From: Pseudomonas sp. M47T1
Lineage (GTDB): Bacteria; Pseudomonadota; Gammaproteobacteria; Pseudomonadales; Pseudomonadaceae
NCBI RefSeq assembly: GCF_000263855.1
Contig: NZ_AJWX01000019.1
Location: 61,458-125,457 of the forward strand
DNA: 64,000 nucleotides
Direction of reading: 5' to 3'
Both the position numbers and the translations under genes were made by a program. Below are positions 25,435 through 32,322 of the stretch, piece after piece (the stretch's first letter is position 1; each line of letters begins with the position of its first letter). The notes beneath the pieces are model-generated. The model had not been told where the DNA came from. It searched no databases and worked only from the letters and a program-made list of their open reading frames with translations.

Positions 25435-25953
25435 ATGAATGCCTTGCGTTGTATCGGACTGCTGGTGCTGTGCCTGGGATCCGGGCCGGCTTTTTCGCAA
25501 CCGTTGCCGTTGACTGCTACACCGCTGCTGGTTGCTCAGGCGGACAGTGCAGCCGTGCCTGCGAAAAAGTCCGTCAAGGCGGCGCCGCCTGCTAAAAAAG
25601 CGCCGGCGGCCCCGAAAAAGCCCCCAGCCAAGGTCGCGCCGGTGAAAAAGCCGGTAGCCAGCAAGACCAAGAGCCGCAAGGATGCCGACGCCATTGCGGC
25701 CGATCTGCCCAAGCAGAAGATCGACCTTACCCTGCCCAAGTCCATGGTCAACACCCTGGAGCCGCAGAAGAAGATCGATGCGGCGGCGCCCGCCAGGGAT
25801 AAATCCCTGTTGCCGTCCTATTTCGATGAAAAGAAATCGGAAGACTTCCAGCTTAACGGTCGTCTGCTCAGCAATGAGCTGCAATTGCAGCGACGCAACG
25901 ACAATAGCCGCGAAGTCGAGGGTGCGGCCCTGGATTTCGAGTTCAAGCAGTAA
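25435..25953 (+). CDS. Lys/Ala/Pro-rich periplasmic protein of unknown function
   Basis: 172 residues: a signal peptide (MNALRCIGLLVLCLGSGPAF), then a low-complexity Lys-Ala-Pro segment of about 50 residues (KSVKAAPPAKKAPAAPKKPP) and a more ordered tail with KIDLTLPKSMVNTLEPQ and SREVEGAALDFEFKQ. Similar proteins are sometimes mislabelled translation initiation factor IF-2 because of the Lys/Ala/Pro stretch; there is no GTPase domain. The positively charged linker suggests contact with peptidoglycan or lipopolysaccharide. The start is uncertain: GTG 25411 would add eight residues. Confidence 0.65.
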   Translation: MNALRCIGLLVLCLGSGPAFSQPLPLTATPLLVAQADSAAVPAKKSVKAAPPAKKAPAAPKKPPAKVAPVKKPVASKTKSRKDADAIAADLPKQKIDLTLPKSMVNTLEPQKKIDAAAPARDKSLLPSYFDEKKSEDFQLNGRLLSNELQLQRRNDNSREVEGAALDFEFKQ

Positions 25954-26074
25954 TCGGGCAGGCGGTTGGCAGTATCGGCCTGTCTAATTTACCTTTCGGG
26001 CAATTTCAAACGCCTGTTTAAGCGGTTACTATCGTTGTTCATTCAACTCATCGCTCCACGTGAGGCCTGTTGTC

Positions 26075-26332
26075 ATGATGTGCCGTGAAGGCTGTGGCGC
26101 TTGCTGCATCGCCCCCTCCATTTCTTCCCCTATCCCTGGCATGCCCAACGGCAAGCCGGCGGGCGAGCGTTGTGTGCAGCTGAGTGCCGATAATCTCTGC
26201 CAGATTTTCGGTCGCCCGGAGCGCCCCGCCGTCTGTGGGGGGTTCTCCGCTGACCCGGAGGTGTGCGGGGAAACCTCTGCGCAAGCGATACAGTTGTTGG
26301 GTTGGTGGGAACAGATGACATCTGTAGCCTGA
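26075..26332 (+). CDS. YkgJ-family cysteine-cluster protein
   Basis: 85 residues with the opening MCREGCGACCIAPSISSPIP and the later CVQLSADNLCQIFGRPERPA followed by VCGG. The Cys spacing C-x3-C-x2-CC is that of the YkgJ (CxxCxxCC) family, small putative metal-binding proteins of unknown biochemical role. ATG 26075 or 26078 follows GTGAGG at a suitable distance. Confidence 0.85.
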   Translation: MMCREGCGACCIAPSISSPIPGMPNGKPAGERCVQLSADNLCQIFGRPERPAVCGGFSADPEVCGETSAQAIQLLGWWEQMTSVA

Positions 26333-26380
26333 TCAGGGTGATGAGTTCGGTGTGCCTCTTGGACAATAAGGAAAATAGCT

Positions 26381-26986
26381 ATGGGTTCGCTGCATCGTTT
26401 GGCTGTTGTATGTGGTTTGACGGCGCTGGTCGCCACCGCGGTGCATGCCGAGGATTGGCAAACAGCGAAGGATGAAGACGGCATCAAAGTGTCGCTGAGT
26501 GCGGTGCCGGGTTCCGATTACAAGGCTTACCGCGGTGTTACCACCATCAAGGCACCCCTGGCCAAGGTCAAGGCGCTGCAGGAGGATGCGGCAGGCGCCT
26601 GTGCCTGGATTCACGAGTGCAAGTCGCAGAAATTGCTGAAGACCGAAGGCGACAAGAGCTGGACCTATACCCAGTTCAACACCCCCTGGCCCGTCACCCC
26701 GCGTGATTCGGTGCTGGAAGTGACCAGCGTGCAGGCCGCCGATGGCACCCTGACGCGGAACCTGAAGGAGGTGCCTGCCTACCTGCCGGAAGAGAAGGGT
26801 TTCGTGCGCGTGGCCCAGGTGGATGGCTTCTGGAAGCTGGTGCCCAAGGGCGCCGACAGCACCGAAGTGACCTACCAGGTGCACACTGAACCGGGCGGCA
26901 GCGTGCCGTCGTTCGTGGCCAACAAGTTCGTGGTGGATGCGCCGTTCAACACACTCAAGGCCCTGCGCGCGAAGGCTGAGCAGTAG
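26381..26986 (+). CDS. START-domain periplasmic protein
   Basis: 201 residues with a signal peptide ending VHA-ED. The mature part follows the bacterial START/polyketide-cyclase lipid-binding pattern: WQTAKDEDGIKVSLSAVPGS, CAWIHECKSQKLLKT, YTQFNTPWPVTPRDSV and FWKLVPKGADSTEVTY. Secreted START-like proteins are common in Pseudomonas; the ligand, probably a lipid, is unknown. A ribosome site AAGGAAA precedes the ATG by a few bases. Confidence 0.8.
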   Translation: MGSLHRLAVVCGLTALVATAVHAEDWQTAKDEDGIKVSLSAVPGSDYKAYRGVTTIKAPLAKVKALQEDAAGACAWIHECKSQKLLKTEGDKSWTYTQFNTPWPVTPRDSVLEVTSVQAADGTLTRNLKEVPAYLPEEKGFVRVAQVDGFWKLVPKGADSTEVTYQVHTEPGGSVPSFVANKFVVDAPFNTLKALRAKAEQ

Positions 26987-27004
26987 GCTGGCGGCAACGG
27001 GGGG

Positions 27005-27105
27005 AGCTGCCGCAGGCTGCGAAGTCCCGCACGGCGGGCCCGCGATTGGCATAACGCCGCCGAGGGTCCTGCGGACCTTTCCGCAGCCTGGCGCCAGCTG
27101 CTTCC
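27005..27105 (+). repeat. about 100-bp palindromic repeat, family A copy 2
   Basis: Contains GCAGGCTGCGAAGTCCCGC, GGCGGGCCCGCGATTGGCAT, GGTCCTGCGGACC and CGCAGCCTGGCG in the same order as copies at 7838-7945 (inverted) and 56968-57067. It lies just after the START-domain gene and before its terminator. Confidence 0.7.
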
Positions 27106-27147
27106 AGGTCTCTGCAGCAGCGGCGCAAGCCGCGTCCAATCACGCAT

Positions 27148-27178
27148 AAAAAAGGCTGCCCCGAGGGCAGCCTTTTTT
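27148..27178. terminator. bidirectional terminator between START gene and gltA
   Basis: A6 - GGCTGCC - CCGA - GGGCAGCC - T6. The A and T runs on both sides serve the convergent START-domain gene (plus) and gltA (minus). Confidence 0.9.
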
Positions 27179-27192
27179 GCAGCTGGGAAACC

Positions 27193-28482
27193 TTACTTGC
27201 GGTCTTCCAGTTTGCTCACGTCGCGCGAATCGTAGCCGGTGTACAGTTGGCGCGGGCGGCCGATCTTGTACGGGCTGGAGAGCATTTCCTTCCAGTGCGA
27301 GATCCAGCCTACTGTGCGAGCCAGGGCGAAGATCACGGTGAACATGCTGGTTGGAATGCCGATCGCCTTGAGGATGATCCCCGAGTAGAAGTCGACGTTC
27401 GGGTACAGCGAGCGCTCGATGAAGTACGGATCGGTCAGTGCGATCTCTTCCAGGCGCATGGCCAGTTCCAGTTGCGGGTCGTTCTTGATGCCCAGCTCTT
27501 TGAGAACTTCGTCGCAGGTCTGCTTCATCACGGTGGCACGCGGGTCGCGGTTTTTATACACGCGGTGACCGAAGCCCATGAGTTTGAACGGGTCGTTCTT
27601 GTCCTTGGCCTTGGCGATGAACGTGTCGATGTTGGATACATCGCCGATTTCATCGAGCATGGTCAGTACCGCTTCGTTCGCACCGCCGTGGGCAGGGCCC
27701 CACAGTGCGGCGATGCCGGCGGCGATACAGGCGAACGGGTTGGCACCCGAGGAGCCTGCCAGGCGCACGGTGGACGTCGAGGCGTTCTGTTCGTGGTCGG
27801 CGTGCAGGATGAAGATGCGGTCCATGGCCTTGGCCAGGATTGGACTGATCGGTTTGATCTCGCACGGGGTGTTGAACATCATGTGCAGGAAGTTTTCCGC
27901 GTACGACAGGTCGTTGCGCGGGTACATCATGGGTTGGCCCATGGAGTACTTGTACACCATGGCGGCCAGGGTAGGCATCTTGGCAACCAGGCGCACGGCG
28001 GAAATCTCGCGGTGCTGCGGGTTATTGATGTCCAGGGAGTCGTGGTAGAACGCCGACAGCGCACCCACCACGCCGCACATCACGGCCATCGGGTGAGCAT
28101 CGCGACGGAAGCCGTTGAAGAACGTCTTCAACTGCTCGTGAACCATGGTGTGGTTCTTCACGTTGCTGACGAACTGGGCCTTCTGCTCGGCTGTCGGCAG
28201 TTCGCCGTTGAGCAGCAGGTAGCAGGTTTCCAGGTAGTCGGATTTCTCGGCCAGTTGCTCGATCGGATAGCCGCGATGCAGCAGGATGCCGTTGTCACCA
28301 TCAATGTAGGTGATCTTCGACTCGCACGAGGCGGTCGACATGAAACCAGGGTCAAAGGTGAAGCGGCCCGTGGAAGTCAGGCTCCTGACGTCGATAACAT
28401 CGGGACCAACGGTGCCGGTTAAAATCGGCAGCTCGACGGGGGCTGCGCCCTCGATGATCAACTGCGCTTTTTTGTCAGCCAT
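27193..28482 (-). CDS. gltA: citrate synthase (type II)
   Basis: 429 residues, the usual size of the hexameric, NADH-sensitive enzyme of Gram-negative bacteria. It condenses acetyl-CoA and oxaloacetate to citrate. Active-site His residues lie in GPAHGGANEAV and LMGFGHRVYKNRDPRA; HADHEQNASTSTVRLAGSSG and CESKITYIDGDNGILLHRGY are family signatures. It is divergent from the sdh-suc operon, the standard pseudomonad arrangement. A good sigma-70 promoter lies about 60-85 bases upstream. Confidence 0.98.
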   Translation of the reverse strand: MADKKAQLIIEGAAPVELPILTGTVGPDVIDVRSLTSTGRFTFDPGFMSTASCESKITYIDGDNGILLHRGYPIEQLAEKSDYLETCYLLLNGELPTAEQKAQFVSNVKNHTMVHEQLKTFFNGFRRDAHPMAVMCGVVGALSAFYHDSLDINNPQHREISAVRLVAKMPTLAAMVYKYSMGQPMMYPRNDLSYAENFLHMMFNTPCEIKPISPILAKAMDRIFILHADHEQNASTSTVRLAGSSGANPFACIAAGIAALWGPAHGGANEAVLTMLDEIGDVSNIDTFIAKAKDKNDPFKLMGFGHRVYKNRDPRATVMKQTCDEVLKELGIKNDPQLELAMRLEEIALTDPYFIERSLYPNVDFYSGIILKAIGIPTSMFTVIFALARTVGWISHWKEMLSSPYKIGRPRQLYTGYDSRDVSKLEDRK

Positions 28483-28845
28483 GTGGCCTCCTATTAATGC
28501 TTGAAATCATCAGACAGACCCCCCACGCAGGGCCCGCACCACTATAGTGAGATAAATCCGAATGTCAATTTGCTTAAAGTCAGGCTGTACAAGGCTTTTA
28601 GCGCAGTTTTTCCTCGCTGTTCCCTGCCATTTACGCCTTTTTTTCCGAGAGCGCAATCAGCTCTTCGGGGTAGGCCGGCGCGTTGTCATTAGTATCCTAA
28701 CTGTCTATACTCGGCAGCCGACCGTCAGGGGCTTTTCAGCCCGTTTCCGCTGACGTCGTCACTCCCTGGGTGGTGGGTACCTGACCAGTACACTTCCCGA
28801 CAACTTGCCCTGCTTGCTAGGGGCTCTTCAGTGTGAAAAAAAGCC
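28483..28845. other. 363-base divergent regulatory region gltA/sdhC
   Basis: No gene is seen. It contains the gltA promoter (28541-28568). On the plus strand, towards sdhC, there are candidate AT-rich elements (TTGCTTAAAGTCAGG and TATACTCGGC around 28570 and 28705), but I cannot settle the sdh promoter. Confidence 0.5.
28541..28568 (-). promoter_or_regulatory. sigma-70 promoter of gltA
   Basis: On the minus strand: a perfect -35 TTGACA (28568-28563), a 16-base spacer, then -10 TATAGT (28546-28541). The expected start site is about 50 bases before the gltA ATG. The -10 is inside the palindrome CACTATAGTG (28540-28549). Confidence 0.75.
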
Positions 28846-29220
28846 GTGAATAGCCAACGACCTGTAAACCTAGACCTAAGGACCATCAAACTCCCCATAA
28901 CCGGCGTAACGTCGTTCCTTCACCGCGTATCGGGCATCATCCTGTTCCTGGGTATCGGCTTCATGCTTTATGCATTGGGCAAATCCCTGGGTTCCGAGGA
29001 AGGTTTCGCCTCCGTGAAGGACACCTTGACCAGCCCTCTGGCCAAGTTCGTTGCATGGGGTCTTTTGTCCTCCCTGCTGTATCACCTGGTGGCCGGTGTG
29101 CGCCATCTGATCATGGATGCGGGTATCGGTGAAACGCTGGAAGGCGGTCGCCGGGGCTCCAAAATCATCATCGCCGTTTCCGTGGTGCTGATCGTTCTGG
29201 CAGGAGTTTGGATATGGTAA
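28846..29220 (+). CDS. sdhC: succinate dehydrogenase cytochrome b556 subunit
   Basis: 124 residues with a GTG start (VNSQRPVNLDLRTIKLPIT). Three membrane helices anchor the complex; the heme-b ligand His is in SLLYHLVAGVRHLIMD, and FLHRVSGIILFLGI is the ubiquinone-site helix. First gene of the TCA operon. It overlaps sdhD by seven bases. Confidence 0.95.
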   Translation: MNSQRPVNLDLRTIKLPITGVTSFLHRVSGIILFLGIGFMLYALGKSLGSEEGFASVKDTLTSPLAKFVAWGLLSSLLYHLVAGVRHLIMDAGIGETLEGGRRGSKIIIAVSVVLIVLAGVWIW

Positions 29221-29582
29221 CCAGCGTTACGAATCTTTCGCGTTCGGGCCTCTACGACTGGATGGCACAACGTGTGTCGGCGGTTGTTCTCGCGGCTTAT
29301 TTCATTTTCCTGATCGGATACCTCGTCGCGCACCCGGGCATTGGCTACGACCAATGGCATGCGCTGTTCTCCCACAACGCCATGCGCATCTTCAGCCTTC
29401 TGGCGCTGGTGGCCCTCAGTGCTCACGCCTGGGTTGGCATGTGGACGATCGCGACCGACTACCTGACGCCGATGGCGCTGGGCAAGGCCGCTACAGCAGT
29501 GCGTTTCCTGTTCCAGGCAGTATGCGGCGTAGCAATGTTCGCCTACTTCGTCTGGGGTGTGCAGATTCTTTGGGGTATCTGA
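29214..29582 (+). CDS. sdhD: succinate dehydrogenase membrane anchor subunit
   Basis: 122 residues, three transmembrane helices. SRSGLYDWMAQRVSAVVLAA and AHAWVGMWTIATDYLTP carry the Arg/Asp/Tyr residues of the quinone site and the second heme-side His. ATG 29214 lies inside the end of sdhC, so translation is coupled. The sdhA start follows three bases after the stop. Confidence 0.95.
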   Translation: MVTSVTNLSRSGLYDWMAQRVSAVVLAAYFIFLIGYLVAHPGIGYDQWHALFSHNAMRIFSLLALVALSAHAWVGMWTIATDYLTPMALGKAATAVRFLFQAVCGVAMFAYFVWGVQILWGI

Positions 29583-29585
29583 TTC

Positions 29586-31358
29586 ATGGCTAGCATCAAT
29601 TCAATGACTTTCGACGCCATCATCATCGGTGGCGGCGGCGCGGGCATGCGTGCCGCACTGCAACTGGCACAGGGCGGTCACAAGACTGCCGTGGTCACCA
29701 AGGTGTTCCCGACTCGTTCGCACACTGTATCGGCCCAGGGTGGCATCACCTGCGCCATCGCCTCCGCCGACCCGAACGATGACTGGCGCTGGCACATGTA
29801 CGATACCGTCAAGGGTTCCGACTACATCGGTGACCAGGACGCTATCGAATACATGTGTTCCGTGGGCCCTGAAGCGGTCTTCGAGCTGGAACACATGGGC
29901 CTGCCGTTCTCCCGTACCGAACAGGGCCGCATCTACCAGCGTCCGTTCGGTGGCCAGTCCAAGGACTTCGGCAAGGGTGGCCAGGCTGCCCGTACCTGCG
30001 CTGCGGCCGACCGTACCGGTCACGCGCTGCTGCACACCCTGTACCAGGCCAACCTGAAGGCCGGTACCGTATTCCTGAACGAATACTACGCCGTTGACCT
30101 GGTGAAGAACTCCGACGGCCAGTTCGTCGGCGTGATCGCCATCTGCATCGAAACCGGCGAAACCTCGTACATCCGCGCTGACGCGACCGTACTGGCCACT
30201 GGCGGTGCCGGCCGTATCTACTCGTCCACCACCAACGCCCTGATCAATACCGGCGACGGCGTGGGCATGGCCCTGCGTGCCGGCGTGCCGGTGCAGGACA
30301 TCGAGATGTGGCAGTTCCACCCGACCGGCATCGCCGGCGCCGGTGTACTGGTTACCGAAGGCTGCCGTGGTGAAGGTGGCTACCTGATCAACAAGCACGG
30401 CGAGCGTTTCATGGAGCGTTATGCGCCGAACGCGAAGGACCTGGCCGGTCGCGACGTGGTTGCCCGTTCGATGGTTAAAGAGATCATCGCCGGCAACGGT
30501 TGCGGCCCGGACGGCGACCACGTGATGCTCAAGCTCGACCACCTGGGCGAGGAAGTGCTGCACAGCCGCCTGCCAGGCATCTGCGAGCTGTCCAAGACCT
30601 TCGCCCACGTGGACCCTGTGGTCGCGCCGGTGCCGGTTGTTCCAACCTGCCACTACATGATGGGCGGCATTGCCACCAACATTCATGGCCAGGCCATTAC
30701 CCAGAACGCCGAAGGCGTGGACACCATCATCCCTGGCCTGTTCGCAGTGGGTGAAGTGGCGTGCGTATCGGTTCACGGTGCCAACCGCCTGGGCGGCAAC
30801 TCGCTGCTCGACCTGGTGGTATTCGGTCGCGCCGCCGGTCTGCACCTGGAGCAGGCGCTGAGCGAAGGCGTTGAATACAGCCGTGCCAGCGACACCGATA
30901 TCGAAGTGGCTCTGGCGCGCCTGAACGGCCTGAACAGCCGTACCACTGGCGAAGACGTGGCTACCCTGCGCAAAGAGCTGCAGCAATGCATGCAGAACTA
31001 CTTCGGCGTGTTCCGCACCGGCGAATACATGCAGAAAGGCATCGCCCAGCTGGCGAACCTGCGCGAGCGTATCGCCAACGTCAAGATCAACGACAAGAGC
31101 CAGGGCTTCAACACGGCTCGCATCGAAGCGCTTGAACTGCAGAACCTGCTGGAAGTGGCCGAAGCCACTGCGATCGCCGCCGAGCATCGCAAAGAGTCCC
31201 GCGGCGCCCACGCCCGTGAAGACTTCGAAGACCGCGACGACGAAAACTGGCTGTGCCACACCCTGTACTTCCCGGGTGAGAAACGCGTCGCCAAGCGCGC
31301 TGTGAACTTCTCGCCGAAAACCGTTCCGACTTTCGAACCTAAAGTCCGGACTTACTAA
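29586..31358 (+). CDS. sdhA: succinate dehydrogenase flavoprotein subunit
   Basis: 590 residues. It oxidises succinate to fumarate with covalent FAD. The FAD loop IIIGGGGAGMRAALQLAQGG opens the protein; the flavinylated His is in TRSHTVSAQGG; the substrate and active-site residues are in QFHPTGIAGAGVLVTEGCRG and HGANRLGGNSLLDLVVFG. Length matches the E. coli enzyme (588). Faces the cytoplasm as part of the SdhABCD complex. Confidence 0.98.
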   Translation: MASINSMTFDAIIIGGGGAGMRAALQLAQGGHKTAVVTKVFPTRSHTVSAQGGITCAIASADPNDDWRWHMYDTVKGSDYIGDQDAIEYMCSVGPEAVFELEHMGLPFSRTEQGRIYQRPFGGQSKDFGKGGQAARTCAAADRTGHALLHTLYQANLKAGTVFLNEYYAVDLVKNSDGQFVGVIAICIETGETSYIRADATVLATGGAGRIYSSTTNALINTGDGVGMALRAGVPVQDIEMWQFHPTGIAGAGVLVTEGCRGEGGYLINKHGERFMERYAPNAKDLAGRDVVARSMVKEIIAGNGCGPDGDHVMLKLDHLGEEVLHSRLPGICELSKTFAHVDPVVAPVPVVPTCHYMMGGIATNIHGQAITQNAEGVDTIIPGLFAVGEVACVSVHGANRLGGNSLLDLVVFGRAAGLHLEQALSEGVEYSRASDTDIEVALARLNGLNSRTTGEDVATLRKELQQCMQNYFGVFRTGEYMQKGIAQLANLRERIANVKINDKSQGFNTARIEALELQNLLEVAEATAIAAEHRKESRGAHAREDFEDRDDENWLCHTLYFPGEKRVAKRAVNFSPKTVPTFEPKVRTY

Positions 31359-31369
31359 GGGTGGCCGCC

Positions 31370-32074
31370 ATGTTGCAAGTCAGTGTTTATCGCTACAACC
31401 CGGACGTGGATACCGCGCCGTCCATGCAGACCTTCCAGGTCAATACCGACGGCAAGGACATCATGGTCCTGGACGTCCTGGCATTGATCAAGGAACAGGA
31501 CGAGGGTTTCTCCTACCGTCGCTCCTGCCGTGAGGGCGTTTGCGGCTCCGACGGCATGAACATCAACGGCAAGAACGGCCTGGCGTGCATCACGCCATTG
31601 TCCGCTGTCGTAAAAGGTAACAAACTGGTTATCCGTCCTCTGCCTGGTCTGCCGGTAATACGTGACCTGGTCGTCGATATGAGCATCTTCTACAAGCAGT
31701 ACGAGAAGGTGAAGCCATTCCTGCAGAACGACACGCCGGCCCCGGCCATCGAGCGTCTGCAGTCGCCTGAAGAGCGTGAGAAGCTGGACGGTCTGTACGA
31801 GTGCATCCTGTGCGCTTGCTGCTCGACTTCCTGCCCGTCCTTCTGGTGGAACCCTGACAAGTTCCTGGGCCCTGCTGCACTGCTGCAAGCCTACCGTTTC
31901 CTGGCTGACAGCCGTGACACCAAGACCACCGAGCGTCTGGCGTCCCTGGATGACCCGTTCAGCGTGTTCCGCTGCCGGGGCATCATGAACTGCGTAAACG
32001 TTTGCCCGAAGGGTCTGAACCCTACCAAGGCAATCGGTCACGTACGTAACATGCTGCTGCAAAGCGGCGTCTGA
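31370..32074 (+). CDS. sdhB: succinate dehydrogenase iron-sulfur subunit
   Basis: 234 residues. It passes electrons from FAD to quinone through three clusters: 2Fe-2S in CREGVCGSDGMNING, 4Fe-4S in CILCACCSTSCPS and 3Fe-4S in FRCRGIMNCVNVCPKGLNP. ATG 31370 (MLQVSVYRYNP) follows AAGGGTGG; a GTG nine bases earlier is less likely. A 248-base gap with a stem-loop separates it from sucA. Confidence 0.97.
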   Translation: MLQVSVYRYNPDVDTAPSMQTFQVNTDGKDIMVLDVLALIKEQDEGFSYRRSCREGVCGSDGMNINGKNGLACITPLSAVVKGNKLVIRPLPGLPVIRDLVVDMSIFYKQYEKVKPFLQNDTPAPAIERLQSPEEREKLDGLYECILCACCSTSCPSFWWNPDKFLGPAALLQAYRFLADSRDTKTTERLASLDDPFSVFRCRGIMNCVNVCPKGLNPTKAIGHVRNMLLQSGV

Positions 32075-32101
32075 TTTACCTGCTGTAACGTAAACCTCCG
32101 G

Positions 32102-32127
32102 GGTGCGGGTCTTCTTCAACCCGCACC
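32102..32127 (+). promoter_or_regulatory. stem-loop in sdhB-sucA gap
   Basis: GGTGCGGGT - 8-base loop - ACCCGCACC, a perfect 9-bp stem 28 bases after the sdhB stop. There is no T-run after it, so it is more likely a transcript-stabilising, processing or partial attenuation structure than a full terminator. The rest of the 248-base gap holds no gene. Confidence 0.6.
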
Positions 32128-32322
32128 TTGGTGACAACCAAAGCGTGACCCATAAGGTCGTCGCTTTTAATTTTGAAGTAATGAGACCAGCAGGGGCATC
32201 CGGGCTGGTACCCGGACTACTTGCGTGATACTCGGTGGCTTGTTGTAGTCGCTGCACTCGGACTTATTCAAGCTTGCTGTGGCGTCAACGCCGGTGGAGT
32301 CCCCAAACGAGGGTGACCAAGC

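Noticed and set aside
25435..25953. Translation initiation factor IF-2
   Set aside because: Signal peptide and no GTPase domain; similarity is only low-complexity Lys/Ala/Pro.
32075..32322. Riboswitch in the sucA leader
   Set aside because: One simple hairpin only; no recognisable aptamer elements.
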